Source: DASSFG01 sp035550375
Lineage (GTDB): Bacteria; Planctomycetota; Planctomycetia; Pirellulales; JAICIG01
Assembly (NCBI GenBank): GCA_035550375.1
Contig: DASZPH010000022.1
Coordinates: 38,123-102,122, forward strand
Direction: 5' to 3'
Length of the DNA stretch: 64,000 nt
Part shown: piece by piece, positions 25,504 to 33,855 of the stretch
Numbering within the stretch: position 1 is the stretch's first letter
Layout of the letters: each line of letters starts with the position of its first letter
Notes under the pieces: generated by a model
The model's input: only the letters and a program-made list of their open reading frames with translations
Databases searched by the model: none
Told to the model about the DNA's origin: nothing
Program-made: the position numbers and the translations under genes

Positions 25504-25570
25504 TCTGCCAAGCTCTGCCATTGTCTGCCAAGCTGTGCCATTGTCTGCCAAGCTCTGCCATTGTCTGCCA
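25504..25570. repeat. 20-base tandem repeat, 3.3 copies
   Basis: Unit TCTGCCAAGCTCTGCCATTG at 25504, 25524 (one base changed, CTC to GTG region) and 25544, followed by a partial TCTGCCA. Each unit itself contains two TGCCA-type half repeats. Too short and without spacers, so not a CRISPR. Confidence 0.8.
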
Positions 25571-25725
25571 CCGAGCCCTTCGACCGTGCGGCTCATGGAA
25601 AAGGGCGGCGCTGAGACTTCCGCAAAAATATGGCTTGACCAAGATAGATTTTCATGGACAACGGCATTGGCCGTTGAGTACGTCGAGCAAGCCGGCCGAC
25701 TAATCCGCGTTGAGCGCCTTGCACT

Positions 25726-25776
25726 AACCCGAAGCGTCAGCGAGGGTAAGTCGGTCCCTCGCTGACGCTTCGGGTT
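25726..25776. repeat. Perfect 21-bp inverted repeat with 9-base loop
   Basis: The arm at 25726-25746 (AACCCGAAGCGTCAGCGAGG plus G) is the exact reverse complement of 25756-25776. It would form a very stable hairpin. I recall this GCGTCAGCGAGGG sequence as abundant in planctomycete genomes, where it creates spurious reading frames. It may terminate frr-operon transcripts or be a REP-like element. Confidence 0.75.
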
Positions 25777-25877
25777 GGTGTGCGCTTCGTGCGTCATGCG
25801 GGCCAGACGGGCGGACTTTCTGGCCGAACGAAACTTTTTAGGCAAAGCCCTCCGAAGCGAGAGGAGACCAGAATTCC

Positions 25878-26636
25878 GTGGTGCCCTCTCTCATCGAGTC
25901 CTCCCCCCCGCTCGTCTTGGCTCACCGCGGCGACAGCCGTGTCGCCCCGGAGAATACGCTGCCGGCGTTCGAGAGTGCCCTGAAACTCGGCGTCGATCTG
26001 GTCGAGCTCGACTACCACCATTCGGCCGACGGCGTGCCGGTGGTTTTTCACGACGAAGAGCTTGACCGCTGCACCGACGCCTGCGCTCGTTGGGGCGGGC
26101 AAAAAATCTTGGTCGCCAGCCGCACGTGGGCCGAGCTTGGTGAACTCGATGCCGGTCGCTGGTTCGACGAGAGCTTCGCCGGGACGCGTCTGCTGAAGCT
26201 CGAGGACGCGCTGAGGCTTATTTGTCCGCGCGCCGGCTGCATGATCGAGCGCAAGGGGGGCGACGCGGAAACGCTAATCGCACTGCTCAATCGGCTGGAC
26301 TTGGTCGATCGTTGCGTCGTCACCGCCTTTGACTGGCAGTTCTCGGCTCGCTGCAGGGAACTGTCGTCGCAGGTGTTACTTGGGGCGTTAGGCAGCCATC
26401 CGCTCACCGAAGCCCACCTGGATGCGGCCCAGGCGTTTGGCGCCCAGGTCATCGGCTGGGACAATGATTTTGTCACGCCTGACCATATCCGGCTGGTTCA
26501 CTCGCGCGGGCTGAAAGCCTGGGTCTGGACGGTCGACGAGCGGTCGCGTGCCGCGGAGTTAATCCGCTGGGGCATCGACGGATTGATCAGCAACGTTCCC
26601 GGGGCGATGCAACGTGTCGTCTCAGGAAGTCTTTAG
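25878..26636 (+). CDS. Glycerophosphodiester phosphodiesterase
   Basis: A 252-residue cytoplasmic GDPD-family TIM barrel with a GTG start and GAGGAG ~12 bases upstream. Catalytic signatures: LVLAHRGDSRVAPENTLPAF (His and Glu), DLVELDYHHSADGVPVVFHD (Glu, Asp, His), and near the end LKAWVWTVDERSRAAELIRW followed by GIDGLISNVPG. It would hydrolyse glycerophosphodiesters to glycerol-3-phosphate and an alcohol, similar to UgpQ. There is no signal peptide. The neighbouring membrane-protein gene starts about 50 bases downstream on the same strand. Confidence 0.92.
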   Translation: MVPSLIESSPPLVLAHRGDSRVAPENTLPAFESALKLGVDLVELDYHHSADGVPVVFHDEELDRCTDACARWGGQKILVASRTWAELGELDAGRWFDESFAGTRLLKLEDALRLICPRAGCMIERKGGDAETLIALLNRLDLVDRCVVTAFDWQFSARCRELSSQVLLGALGSHPLTEAHLDAAQAFGAQVIGWDNDFVTPDHIRLVHSRGLKAWVWTVDERSRAAELIRWGIDGLISNVPGAMQRVVSGSL

Positions 26637-26684
26637 GTTCCCGTACATAAGGTGAACTCCGTCCGGCGGGGAGGGATGGTGCGG

Positions 26685-27656
26685 ATGAGCGATGACGAGG
26701 ACGTTGCGCTGACAGAGTTCAGCCGTTGGCGCTCCCTTTTGCCGGGCGGCTCGACCTTGCCTTTTGCGATCTTGTTCCTGGCGTATGCCTCGTTTGACGT
26801 CGTCATCCCCTCCGCCGTGCGGGCCACCGCCGGCGACCCCGCGTCCCCCTATCTTTCTAAAACCAGTATTTCCGATAGTCTTGGGGGAGCATTCGAGCAA
26901 TCGGACCTGTCGGCGTGGTCGGTCGGTTTGTTTATCGTGACGGTGTTCTCCACGGGGGTACAGCGGGCCGTCCTCGCCGTTTGGGTCGCATTCGGCTGCG
27001 GCACATGGCCCGTGCGGCTAGGAATGGCGCTCATCGCCTCGGCGTGTCTCTACGCAATGATCCAAGCGCAGCTTTCCCCGCCACAAGCGTCGTGGCAGGG
27101 AATTGTTGCTCCGTTTGCCGCCATGCCGTTAGAAAGCCTGTCACTTGTCACGCCGCTCGCGATCGTTGCGACTTTGACCGGGCGGCGGTTGCAACACAAA
27201 GGCGTGCCGCCCAACGTCGGACCTTCGAGACGGCGCTTTTCTATCGCCGACCTTCTTCTGATAACAGCGGTCGTCGCTGTTGGCTTGGCGCTGGCGCGCT
27301 GGAAGTACACGACAGACGGAGAGGCAGGCAACGCGGCGCGGGACCTGATGCTCTCTGCACTCGTAGGGCTGGTTCTCTCGACGATCTGCGTGTTGCCCAT
27401 CGTATGGACGACACTTGCGGTTCACCGACACCTGCTGGCGCTGCTTCTCACCGGTCTTGTCATGGCGACGTTTGTCGCCTCGTTGCTACTCATGTTCGCA
27501 CGCGATTCTGAATTTGGGTGGCTGTTGGAGGTCGTCGTCGTTGGTGGCGCACTTTTGAACGCCCCGTGCGGCCTGCTCCTCTGGCGTCTGTTCGGCTATC
27601 GGCTGACCCGCGTCCGAGGCGAGGATGTGGCACCATCCGCGCGCTCCGTTGCTTGA
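26685..27656 (+). CDS. Polytopic membrane protein of unknown function
   Basis: A 323-residue protein; I use the ATG at 26685 because GGAGGG lies ~10 bases before it, although ATGs at 26652 and 26676 are in frame. About eight hydrophobic segments, including SLLPGGSTLPFAILFLAYAS and SVGLFIVTVFSTGVQRAVLA. A distinctive segment RRRFSIADLLLITAVVAVGL introduces the second half; R-F-S-I-x-x-L-L-hydrophobic-T-A-V-V-A-V is a recurrent planctomycete membrane motif. No enzymatic motif. Ends 71 bases before the molybdenum hydroxylase operon start. Confidence 0.7.
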   Translation: MSDDEDVALTEFSRWRSLLPGGSTLPFAILFLAYASFDVVIPSAVRATAGDPASPYLSKTSISDSLGGAFEQSDLSAWSVGLFIVTVFSTGVQRAVLAVWVAFGCGTWPVRLGMALIASACLYAMIQAQLSPPQASWQGIVAPFAAMPLESLSLVTPLAIVATLTGRRLQHKGVPPNVGPSRRRFSIADLLLITAVVAVGLALARWKYTTDGEAGNAARDLMLSALVGLVLSTICVLPIVWTTLAVHRHLLALLLTGLVMATFVASLLLMFARDSEFGWLLEVVVVGGALLNAPCGLLLWRLFGYRLTRVRGEDVAPSARSVA

Positions 27657-27727
27657 CACTCTACGTGCGGGGCTTCAAATTGTATTTCAAACAACTTTCG
27701 ATCGAACGCAGGCGCCGAGAACCCACC

Positions 27728-28606
27728 TTGAAAGATTTTGAATACGCCGCCGCCACGAGCATCGATGAGGCGGTCAGCCTCCTTTCGGCCCACGGCGACC
27801 GCGCAAAAATACTGGCCGGCGGCACGGATATCCTGGTGCAATTGCGCGAGGGGTTGCGCCAGGCCGACCTCGTGCTCGACATCAAGAGAATCCCCGAGCT
27901 GACGGAGCTTGCGTTCAGCCGCCAGCAAGGGCTGCGGTTGGGGGCGAGCGTTCCCTGCTACCGGATCTACGAAGACAAGGCCCTGGCGGCAAGCTATCCG
28001 GCGCTGGCCGACTCGGCCCGCATCATCGGCGGTTGGCAGATTCAGAGCCGCGCCAGCATCGGCGGCAACCTGTGCAACTCGTCCCCCGCCGCCGACTCGA
28101 TCCCCTCGCTCATTGCGCTCGACGCCGTCTGTCAGATTGCCGGCCCGTCCGGCCGACGTAGCGTGCCCGCATCGCAGTTCTGCACGGCGCCCGGTAAGAA
28201 CGTCCTGCAGCGTGGCGAGTTTCTGGTTTCGCTGGACTTCCCGCCACCCCAGCCGCGGACGGGCTCGCGCTACCTGCGATTCATCCCCCGCAACGAAATG
28301 GACATCGCCGTGGTCGGCGTGGGCGCCTGGCTACGCCTGGATCCGGCCGGCCAGAGTATCGAGGAGGCCCGGCTGGGGATTGCCGCGGTCGCGCCGACGC
28401 CCTTGTCCGCGACCGAGGCCGCACGCTGGCTGGTCGGCAAACCGGCCACGCCGGAATCGTTCACCGAGGCGGGCCGGCTGGCGCGTCAGATCGCGCGGCC
28501 GATCACCGACATGCGCGGGCCGGCCGAATACCGAACCCACCTTGTCGGCGTCATCGCCCAGCGAGCCCTGGCGGACGCGGCCGAGCGAGCGAGGCGCGCC
28601 TCGTAG
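27728..28606 (+). CDS. Molybdenum hydroxylase FAD-binding subunit (CoxM/XdhB-like)
   Basis: A 292-residue FAD subunit. I chose the TTG at 27728 because the family N-terminus (KDFEYAAATSIDEAVSLL) starts there; upstream in-frame sequence overlaps the preceding gene. FAD motifs are KILAGGTDILVQLREG and GGWQIQSRASIGGNLCNSSP followed by AADSIP. The C-terminal CO-dehydrogenase flavoprotein domain has RFIPRNEMDIAVVGVGAWLR. It accepts electrons from the 2Fe-2S subunit and passes them to NAD+ or another acceptor. First of four apparently cotranscribed genes. Confidence 0.9.
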   Translation: MKDFEYAAATSIDEAVSLLSAHGDRAKILAGGTDILVQLREGLRQADLVLDIKRIPELTELAFSRQQGLRLGASVPCYRIYEDKALAASYPALADSARIIGGWQIQSRASIGGNLCNSSPAADSIPSLIALDAVCQIAGPSGRRSVPASQFCTAPGKNVLQRGEFLVSLDFPPPQPRTGSRYLRFIPRNEMDIAVVGVGAWLRLDPAGQSIEEARLGIAAVAPTPLSATEAARWLVGKPATPESFTEAGRLARQIARPITDMRGPAEYRTHLVGVIAQRALADAAERARRAS

Positions 28607-28675
28607 GAAACATCGATAGCGCCGGCCCCACCGCTCGCGACTTTGCACCAACCGCCACATTAACTAAGACAGCTC

Positions 28676-29161
28676 ATGGCAAAGAAGGCCCACGTTCAAA
28701 CGACGATTAACGGTGAGCCGACCGAATTCCTGTGCGAGAACCGGCAGAGCTTGCTGGAGGTGCTGCGTGACGAATTGCACCTCACCGGCACCAAGGAAGG
28801 GTGCAACAACGGCAACTGCGGGGCGTGCACCGTCATCCTCAACGGCGTTCCCGTGAATAGCTGCCTGGTGCTCGCGGTGGAGTGCGAGGGGGCTTCGGTC
28901 ACCACCATCGAAGGCATCGCCGAAGAAAGCCACCTGCACCCGATCCAGCAGTGCTTTCTGGAAGACGCCGCGCTGCAGTGCGGCATCTGCACCCCCGGCT
29001 TCATCGTGGCCGCCAAGGCCCTGCTCGACAAGAACCAAGCGCCGAGCGAACAAGAGATCCGCTTCGAGTTGGCAAACAATCTCTGCCGCTGTACAGGCTA
29101 CGACAAGATCGTCCGCGCCGTACAACACGCGGCGCAAAGGCTTCAAGAGGTGAAAGGCTGA
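28676..29161 (+). CDS. Molybdenum hydroxylase 2Fe-2S subunit (CoxS/XdhC-like)
   Basis: A 161-residue electron-transfer subunit with two [2Fe-2S] domains. The plant-ferredoxin-type N-terminus has EGCNNGNCGACTVILNG and NSCLVL (Cys43, 48, 51, 63). The helical second domain has ALQCGICTPGFIVAAKALL and LCRCTGYDKIV. This is the normal length for stand-alone small subunits. Its TGA overlaps the ATG of the large subunit by one base, so the subunits are made in step. Confidence 0.95.
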   Translation: MAKKAHVQTTINGEPTEFLCENRQSLLEVLRDELHLTGTKEGCNNGNCGACTVILNGVPVNSCLVLAVECEGASVTTIEGIAEESHLHPIQQCFLEDAALQCGICTPGFIVAAKALLDKNQAPSEQEIRFELANNLCRCTGYDKIVRAVQHAAQRLQEVKG

Positions 29162-31482
29162 TGGCCATCGACACTCGTGAAACGCCCGCGGACGCGGGGC
29201 GAACCGCGGCCGATAAATCCGCGCCCGCCTACAAAGTCATCGGTACGCGGCCCATCCGCCACGACGGTGCCGATAAGGTGACCGGCCGGGCCATTTACGG
29301 CAACGACGTGCAGCTTGCCGGCATGCTGCACGGCAAGATTGTACGCAGCCCGCATGCCCACGCGCGGATCAAGCGCATCGACACGTCGGCAGCCGAAAAA
29401 CTGCCGGGCGTGCACGCGGTGATCACGGCCGCCGATCTGCCCGACCTGCGCGACAAGGTGGCCGACCTCGGCGAGGGCCGCGTGAATCTCGCACATCTCG
29501 GCGCCAACGTGCTCGCCCATCAGAAGGTGCTTTATAAGGGCCACGCGGTGGCGGCGGTTGCGGCTGTCAATCCGCATGTGGCTGAAGAGGCGGCCGCCCT
29601 TATCAAGGTCGAATATGAGCCGCTGCCGGCCGTCATCTGGGTGCTCGACGCCATGAAGCCCGAAGCGCCCCTGTTGCACGATGAGGTCTACACGGAGGAC
29701 ATGACCGGACATCGCACGAGCGAGAAGCCGAGCAATGCCTCAAAATACCTCTTGTTTGAGGAAGGCAACATCGACAAAGGGTTTGCGTCGGCCGACGTGG
29801 TGATCGAACGGGAGTTCAAGACGGCCAGCGTTCATCAAGGCTACATCGAGCCGCACGTCTCGACCGCCCTGTGGAACGTCGACGGGCAGCTTACCGTCTG
29901 GACGACGACCCAAGGGGCGTTCACGGCCCGACAGCAGACGGCCGAGTTGCTGCAGGTTCCCGTCTCCCGGGTAAAGGTCATCCCGTGCGAAATCGGAGGC
30001 GGCTTCGGGGGAAAGATTCCCGTTTACCTCGAGCCGGTGGCCGCCCTGCTCAGCCGCAAGTCGGGCCGGCCGGTGAAGATGGTGATGACGCGGGCCGAGG
30101 TCTTCGAGGGGACGGGACCGACGCCCGGCTCGTTCGTGCGGGTGAAGCTCGGCGCCAAGAAAGACGGCCGGATCGTGGCCGCCCAGGCCTGGCTGGCATA
30201 CGACGCGGGCGCTTTCCCGGGCGGCATGATCGGCCCCGGGTGCATGTGCGTCTTCAGTTGCTACGACATACCCAACTACCGCGTCGAAGGATACGACGTG
30301 CTCGTCAACAAGCCGAAAACGGCCGCCTACCGCGCGCCCGGCGCCACGCAGGCCGCGTTCGCCGCGGAGCAGGTCGTCGACGAACTGGCCGAGAAGCTGG
30401 TGATCGACCCGATCGAACTCCGTTTGAAGAATGCGGCGACGGAAGGAACAAAGCGCGTCGGCTGGCCGGCGTACCCCAGAATCGGCTTCGTTGAAACGCT
30501 ACAGACGGCCAAGAGCCACCCGCACTACAAGGCGCCGCTTTCGGGCAAGAACCGAGGCCGGGGCATCGCCGCCGGCTTCTGGTTCAACATCGGCCTCAAG
30601 AGCTGCGCCTCGGCCAGCATCAACCCGGACGGCACGGTGACCCTGATGGAGGGTTCCACCGACATCGGCGGGACGCGCACGAGCGTGGCCATGCAACTGG
30701 CGGAAACACTGGGTATCGCCGCCGAGGACGTGAAACCGCAAGTAGGGGACACCGACAGCGTGGGCTACACCGACGTGACCGGCGGCAGCCGCGTGACGTT
30801 CGCCACCGGTCTGGCGGCCTACCAGTGCGGGCTCGACATTCGCCGGCAGATGGCCGAGCGGGCCGCCGTGCTCTGGGAGTGCGACGCCCAGGACGTAACC
30901 TTCGAGGACGGGGCGTTCCGTCAAAACGGCCGGTCGATCACGTTTAAAGAGCTTGCGGGCCGCCTCAACGAGACGGGCGGGCCCGTTCTCGGCCGCGCGG
31001 CGGTCGATCCCGAAGGACCGACCAACGGCTTTGGCGTGAGCATCGTCGACGTCGAAGTCGACCCAGACACGGGCAAGACGACCATCCTGCGATACACGGT
31101 GTTTCAGGACGCGGGCAAGGCGATCCATCCCAGCTACGTGGAAGGGCAGTTGCAGGGGGGAACGGTGCAGGGCATCGGCTGGGCCTTGAACGAAGAGTAT
31201 TTCTTCGACGATCAGGGGCGGATGCGTAACGCCAGCTACCTCGACTACCGGATGCCGACCGCGCTCGACCTGCCGATGATCGACGCCGTGATTGTCGAGG
31301 TTCCCAATCCGGCGCATCCCTACGGCGTGCGGGGCGTGGGAGAAACGCCGATCGTCGCCCCGCCCGCCGCGGTCGCCAACGCCATCTACCACGCCACAGG
31401 CGTGCGGATGTACGAACTGCCCATGTCGCCGCCGAAGGTTTGGGCAGCGCTCCAAGCAAAGCGAGAGTGCCCCGTGGTCTAG
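29161..31482 (+). CDS. Molybdopterin-binding large subunit of a xanthine dehydrogenase-family enzyme
   Basis: A 773-residue catalytic subunit starting at the ATG that overlaps the upstream stop (TGATG). It shows IGTRPIRHDGADKVTGRAIY at the N-terminus, FKTASVHQGYIEPHVSTALW, CEIGGGFGGKIPVY (Moco dithiolene region), KTAAYRAPGATQAAFAAEQ, and the C-terminal GVRGVGETPIVAPPAAVANA with the conserved catalytic Glu. The AYRAPGA signature is unlike the form I CO dehydrogenase loop AYxCSFR, so CO oxidation is unlikely. Substrate is probably an aldehyde or N-heterocycle, but cannot be assigned. No export signal; cytoplasmic. A MoaD-like gene follows by 17 bases. Confidence 0.93.
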   Translation: MAIDTRETPADAGRTAADKSAPAYKVIGTRPIRHDGADKVTGRAIYGNDVQLAGMLHGKIVRSPHAHARIKRIDTSAAEKLPGVHAVITAADLPDLRDKVADLGEGRVNLAHLGANVLAHQKVLYKGHAVAAVAAVNPHVAEEAAALIKVEYEPLPAVIWVLDAMKPEAPLLHDEVYTEDMTGHRTSEKPSNASKYLLFEEGNIDKGFASADVVIEREFKTASVHQGYIEPHVSTALWNVDGQLTVWTTTQGAFTARQQTAELLQVPVSRVKVIPCEIGGGFGGKIPVYLEPVAALLSRKSGRPVKMVMTRAEVFEGTGPTPGSFVRVKLGAKKDGRIVAAQAWLAYDAGAFPGGMIGPGCMCVFSCYDIPNYRVEGYDVLVNKPKTAAYRAPGATQAAFAAEQVVDELAEKLVIDPIELRLKNAATEGTKRVGWPAYPRIGFVETLQTAKSHPHYKAPLSGKNRGRGIAAGFWFNIGLKSCASASINPDGTVTLMEGSTDIGGTRTSVAMQLAETLGIAAEDVKPQVGDTDSVGYTDVTGGSRVTFATGLAAYQCGLDIRRQMAERAAVLWECDAQDVTFEDGAFRQNGRSITFKELAGRLNETGGPVLGRAAVDPEGPTNGFGVSIVDVEVDPDTGKTTILRYTVFQDAGKAIHPSYVEGQLQGGTVQGIGWALNEEYFFDDQGRMRNASYLDYRMPTALDLPMIDAVIVEVPNPAHPYGVRGVGETPIVAPPAAVANAIYHATGVRMYELPMSPPKVWAALQAKRECPVV

Positions 31483-31499
31483 AGGGCCAAGGGCTTTCC

Positions 31500-31763
31500 A
31501 TGGCGATCGTCCACATCCCCACTCAACTTCGCACGCTGACGGGCGGCGTCGAGCGTCTGGAAGTTTCGGGTACAACCCTCCGTCAGGTCATCGCTGCGTT
31601 GGACGCAGCGCATCCCGGCTTGGGCGCCCGATTGTGCCAAAATGAGGGGCTCTCGCCCGCTCTCGCTGTCTCGATCGACGGCTCCTTTACCAACCGCGGC
31701 TTGCTGGCAAAGGTCGGTCCGAGCAGTGAGATTCACTTTTTGCCTGCAATCGGGGGTGGGTAA
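31500..31763 (+). CDS. MoaD/ThiS-family sulfur carrier
   Basis: An 87-residue ubiquitin-like protein starting at the ATG in CCATGG (31500). It has the beta-grasp pattern IVHIPTQLRTLTGGVERLEV, TLRQVIAALDAAHPGL and SEIHFLPAIGGG, ending in Gly-Gly at the C-terminus, where sulfur carriers are adenylated and thiocarboxylated. Being 17 bases after a molybdenum enzyme gene, it probably provides sulfur for molybdopterin synthesis or cofactor maturation for this enzyme. No MoaE is adjacent. Its last 31 bases overlap the convergent gene on the other strand. Confidence 0.8.
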   Translation: MAIVHIPTQLRTLTGGVERLEVSGTTLRQVIAALDAAHPGLGARLCQNEGLSPALAVSIDGSFTNRGLLAKVGPSSEIHFLPAIGGG

Positions 31764-32299
31764 TGATCGCCGGCCGGTTCGTCTCTGCCGTCTGCGCGCA
31801 ACAGCCGCCCGGAATAAATCCAGATTCCCGTTCCGCAACCAAAACAGAAAAGCGTATCCATACGGAATCGCGACGAGGGCAATCTCAGGATCAACGCCTC
31901 AGCAAGGATCACGCTACCGACGGCCAGATTGAGAAGCGATGCAAATCGCATCCAATGAAGATGGTTTGTTGGCCGCAGCGCGAGTCGCAGGTAGAACAGA
32001 CCGATGAAGCCGAAGCCGGCCCCCGCCATCCGCACCCAGTATTGAATCATGGGGTGATCGGGCGGCGTTAATCCGCCGATGGCCTCGATCCAACGCACCA
32101 CGAGGAACCACGGGGCGAAGGCGGCGAAAAACGACATGCCCCAACCAATTGCCGACACAACCAGCAGCACGCGCAAGTTGAACCGATCGCGTTGGGGATC
32201 AGGTTGCACTCTTTCAGCCCTGGCAGGTTGAGACGATGTTGTGCTCGTTTCGCCAGCTTGACGACGGCTTGTCAACGCCCCGAGAATATCAGAGGCCAC
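31733..32299 (-). CDS. Small polytopic membrane protein of unknown function
   Basis: A 188-residue protein with about four hydrophobic segments (LRVLLVVSAIGWGMSFFAAF, VRMAGAGFGFIGLFYLRLAL, FASLLNLAVGSVILAEALIL, TLFCFGCGTGIWIYSG). The N-terminal 40 residues are polar. The C-terminus (RADGRDEPAGDHYPPPIAGK) is encoded by bases that overlap the moaD-like gene on the plus strand. No domain recognised. It is divergent from the zinc-ribbon/DUF1559-like gene, with starts ~27 bases apart. Confidence 0.65.
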   Translation of the reverse strand: MASDILGALTSRRQAGETSTTSSQPARAERVQPDPQRDRFNLRVLLVVSAIGWGMSFFAAFAPWFLVVRWIEAIGGLTPPDHPMIQYWVRMAGAGFGFIGLFYLRLALRPTNHLHWMRFASLLNLAVGSVILAEALILRLPSSRFRMDTLFCFGCGTGIWIYSGRLLRADGRDEPAGDHYPPPIAGKK

Positions 32300-32325
32300 T
32301 TGCCCCCTTCTGTCAAATTCGGACG

Positions 32326-32937
32326 ATGGACAATTCTAGCTGCGGCTATTTGATTCGTTGCGATTGCGGCGACGAGTTTCGCGTGGGGACGGGGCAGGCC
32401 GGTGCGACCGTTCGCTGCTCGCGGTGCCGCACGGAGATTCGGCTGCCGAAGCTCTCGCGGTTGCGGGAGTTGCCGCTTGTCGCAGGGTTGATCGAAGAAC
32501 GCGGCCGGTTTCAATTCGGCTTGGGAGCGATCTTCGTGTTCGTCACTTTTGCGGCACTCTTTACGGCGCTCGGGCAGGCCATCGGACTTCAATGGCTTTT
32601 TCTATCTCTTCCTGTGTGTCTGGTCATCGGCGTGTTGGGCGCAACCGTGCCACGGCCGACTATGTACGGTATCGTCCTGGGCGGCATCTTCGTGGTGGTT
32701 GGTACGCTCATCGTTTGCTCTGTCGCGCGGACGCGAGAGGAGGCGCGCAGAATACAGTGTACGGACAACCTGAAAGAGATCGGCATGGGTTTCGGCCAGG
32801 CCAGTAAGTATTTTCCGGTAATCGATCAGGCCGATTCCCAACGCTGGGTGGCAACGCAATCCCAAGCCGTGCAACAAGGGGGGGCGTGGCGGGTCCGGCA
32901 TCCAGAACCGCTATCCAGTGAACGCTTCTCGCAATAG
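32326..32937 (+). CDS. Zinc-ribbon membrane protein with DUF1559-like tail
   Basis: A 203-residue protein using the ATG at 32326. A zinc ribbon opens it (IRCDCGDEFRVG...VRCSRCRTEIRLP), then two or three hydrophobic segments (FGLGAIFVFVTFAALFTAL and LPVCLVIGVLGATVPRP, GIVLGGIFVVVGTLIVCSVA). The end, ARTREEARRIQCTDNLKEIG followed by MGFGQASKYFPV, closely resembles the start of DUF1559 (pilin-like) proteins, where 'REAARRxQCxNNLKQIGLAxHNYxxxxxxFP' follows the prepilin helix. The rest of DUF1559 is missing, so this is a short fusion or a degenerate member. It converges with the epimerase gene, overlapping by 27 bases. Confidence 0.6.
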   Translation: MDNSSCGYLIRCDCGDEFRVGTGQAGATVRCSRCRTEIRLPKLSRLRELPLVAGLIEERGRFQFGLGAIFVFVTFAALFTALGQAIGLQWLFLSLPVCLVIGVLGATVPRPTMYGIVLGGIFVVVGTLIVCSVARTREEARRIQCTDNLKEIGMGFGQASKYFPVIDQADSQRWVATQSQAVQQGGAWRVRHPEPLSSERFSQ

Positions 32938-33855
32938 CGTCAGGCTCTTGGGAACGGCAAGGTCGGGATCCTCCTTTCCCTCAAATTCCAGCGACACGTA
33001 TCCGCGATAGTTGTGCCGCCGCATGATGGCCGCGATGCGCGGATAGTCGAGATCGAGCGCGTACCACTCGCCGCCGCCGTAGTACGTCTTGGCCTGCAAC
33101 AGCACCGCGAGCGGCGCGAGCTGTTCCAGCTTGTCGTAAGGGTCTTCCAGAAAATTGCCCGTGTCGAGCGTCACCCGCAGCCAGGGCGAATCGATGGCGT
33201 TGACGATTCGCAGCACCCCTTCGGGCGTGCGCCCCAGGCCCCAATGGTTTTCCAGGCCCAGCACCACGCCGCACTCCTCGGCCTTGGGCAGCAGCTTTTC
33301 GATGCTGCCGATCACCCAACCGAAGCCGTCTTCGTCCGTATATCCGGGCAGTCGCGGCTCGATGCCGCGATTCTTCATCAGCTCGTCGAAATCCTTACTC
33401 GTACCCCAGCGGCCCGTGTTGATGCGAATGGTGGGGATGCCGAGCCGGTAGGCCAGTTCGATCGAGTGCAGCGTCTGGTCGATGTTTTTCTGACGCCGCT
33501 CAGCGTCGGAAAAGACAAAGCTTTGGTGCGTCGAGAAGCCGCACAGATCGAGCCCCAACGCAAAGGCCTGCCGCTTGAGTCGCTGCAGATGGCCGTTGGA
33601 GTCGTCAGCCATCTGCACCTGCAGGATCTCGACGCCGTCGAAACCCATGTCGGCCGCCTTGTCGATGCACGTTTCGATGGGCGTCGTCTCGCCGCGAAAG
33701 TGCCAGAACGAATAGGTGGAGACGGCGATGCGGTTGGGGCGGGCCCGAACGGCGTCGGCGGCTGCCTGCGTCGACGCGCCGAACGTGTCCAGCGATAGCC
33801 CGGCACCTGCCCCCGCGATAACACTCGTCAAGAACTGTCGTCGCGGGCAGGCCAT
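32911..33855 (-). CDS. Exported sugar phosphate isomerase/epimerase-like TIM barrel
   Basis: A 314-residue xylose-isomerase-like TIM barrel (AP endonuclease 2 family) with a twin-arginine signal (PRRQFLTSVIAGAGAGLSLD). AAAGG sits ~8 bases before the chosen ATG; a start 5 codons earlier is possible. Motifs include MGFDGVEILQVQ, GIPTIRINTGRWGT, GLENHWGLGRTPEGVLRIVN (metal Glu and His), VTLDTGNFLEDPYDK and GYVSLEFEGKEDP. Planctomycetes have many Tat-exported members, acting on sugars in the periplasm. Substrate unknown. The 3' end overlaps the gene on the other strand. Confidence 0.85.
   Translation of the reverse strand: MACPRRQFLTSVIAGAGAGLSLDTFGASTQAAADAVRARPNRIAVSTYSFWHFRGETTPIETCIDKAADMGFDGVEILQVQMADDSNGHLQRLKRQAFALGLDLCGFSTHQSFVFSDAERRQKNIDQTLHSIELAYRLGIPTIRINTGRWGTSKDFDELMKNRGIEPRLPGYTDEDGFGWVIGSIEKLLPKAEECGVVLGLENHWGLGRTPEGVLRIVNAIDSPWLRVTLDTGNFLEDPYDKLEQLAPLAVLLQAKTYYGGGEWYALDLDYPRIAAIMRRHNYRGYVSLEFEGKEDPDLAVPKSLTLLREAFTG

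Larger units (their letters stand above)
25379..25877. other. Repeat-rich 500-base intergenic region
   Basis: No credible gene is seen. The region holds a 20-base tandem repeat (25504-25570) and a 21-base perfect inverted repeat (25726-25776), described separately. Open frames across it on both strands are made largely of these repeats and are not annotated. Confidence 0.6.

Noticed and set aside
25504..25570. Tandem repeat as a CRISPR array
   Set aside because: No spacers; the units are contiguous, and there are no cas genes.
25465..25845. Minus-strand ORF in the post-frr gap
   Set aside because: Built mostly from the tandem and inverted repeats (NPKRQRG- and TLRVS-type fragments), a typical spurious planctomycete ORF.
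29161..31482. Aerobic CO dehydrogenase large subunit
   Set aside because: The active-site loop reads AYRAPGA, not the CO dehydrogenase AYxCSFR.
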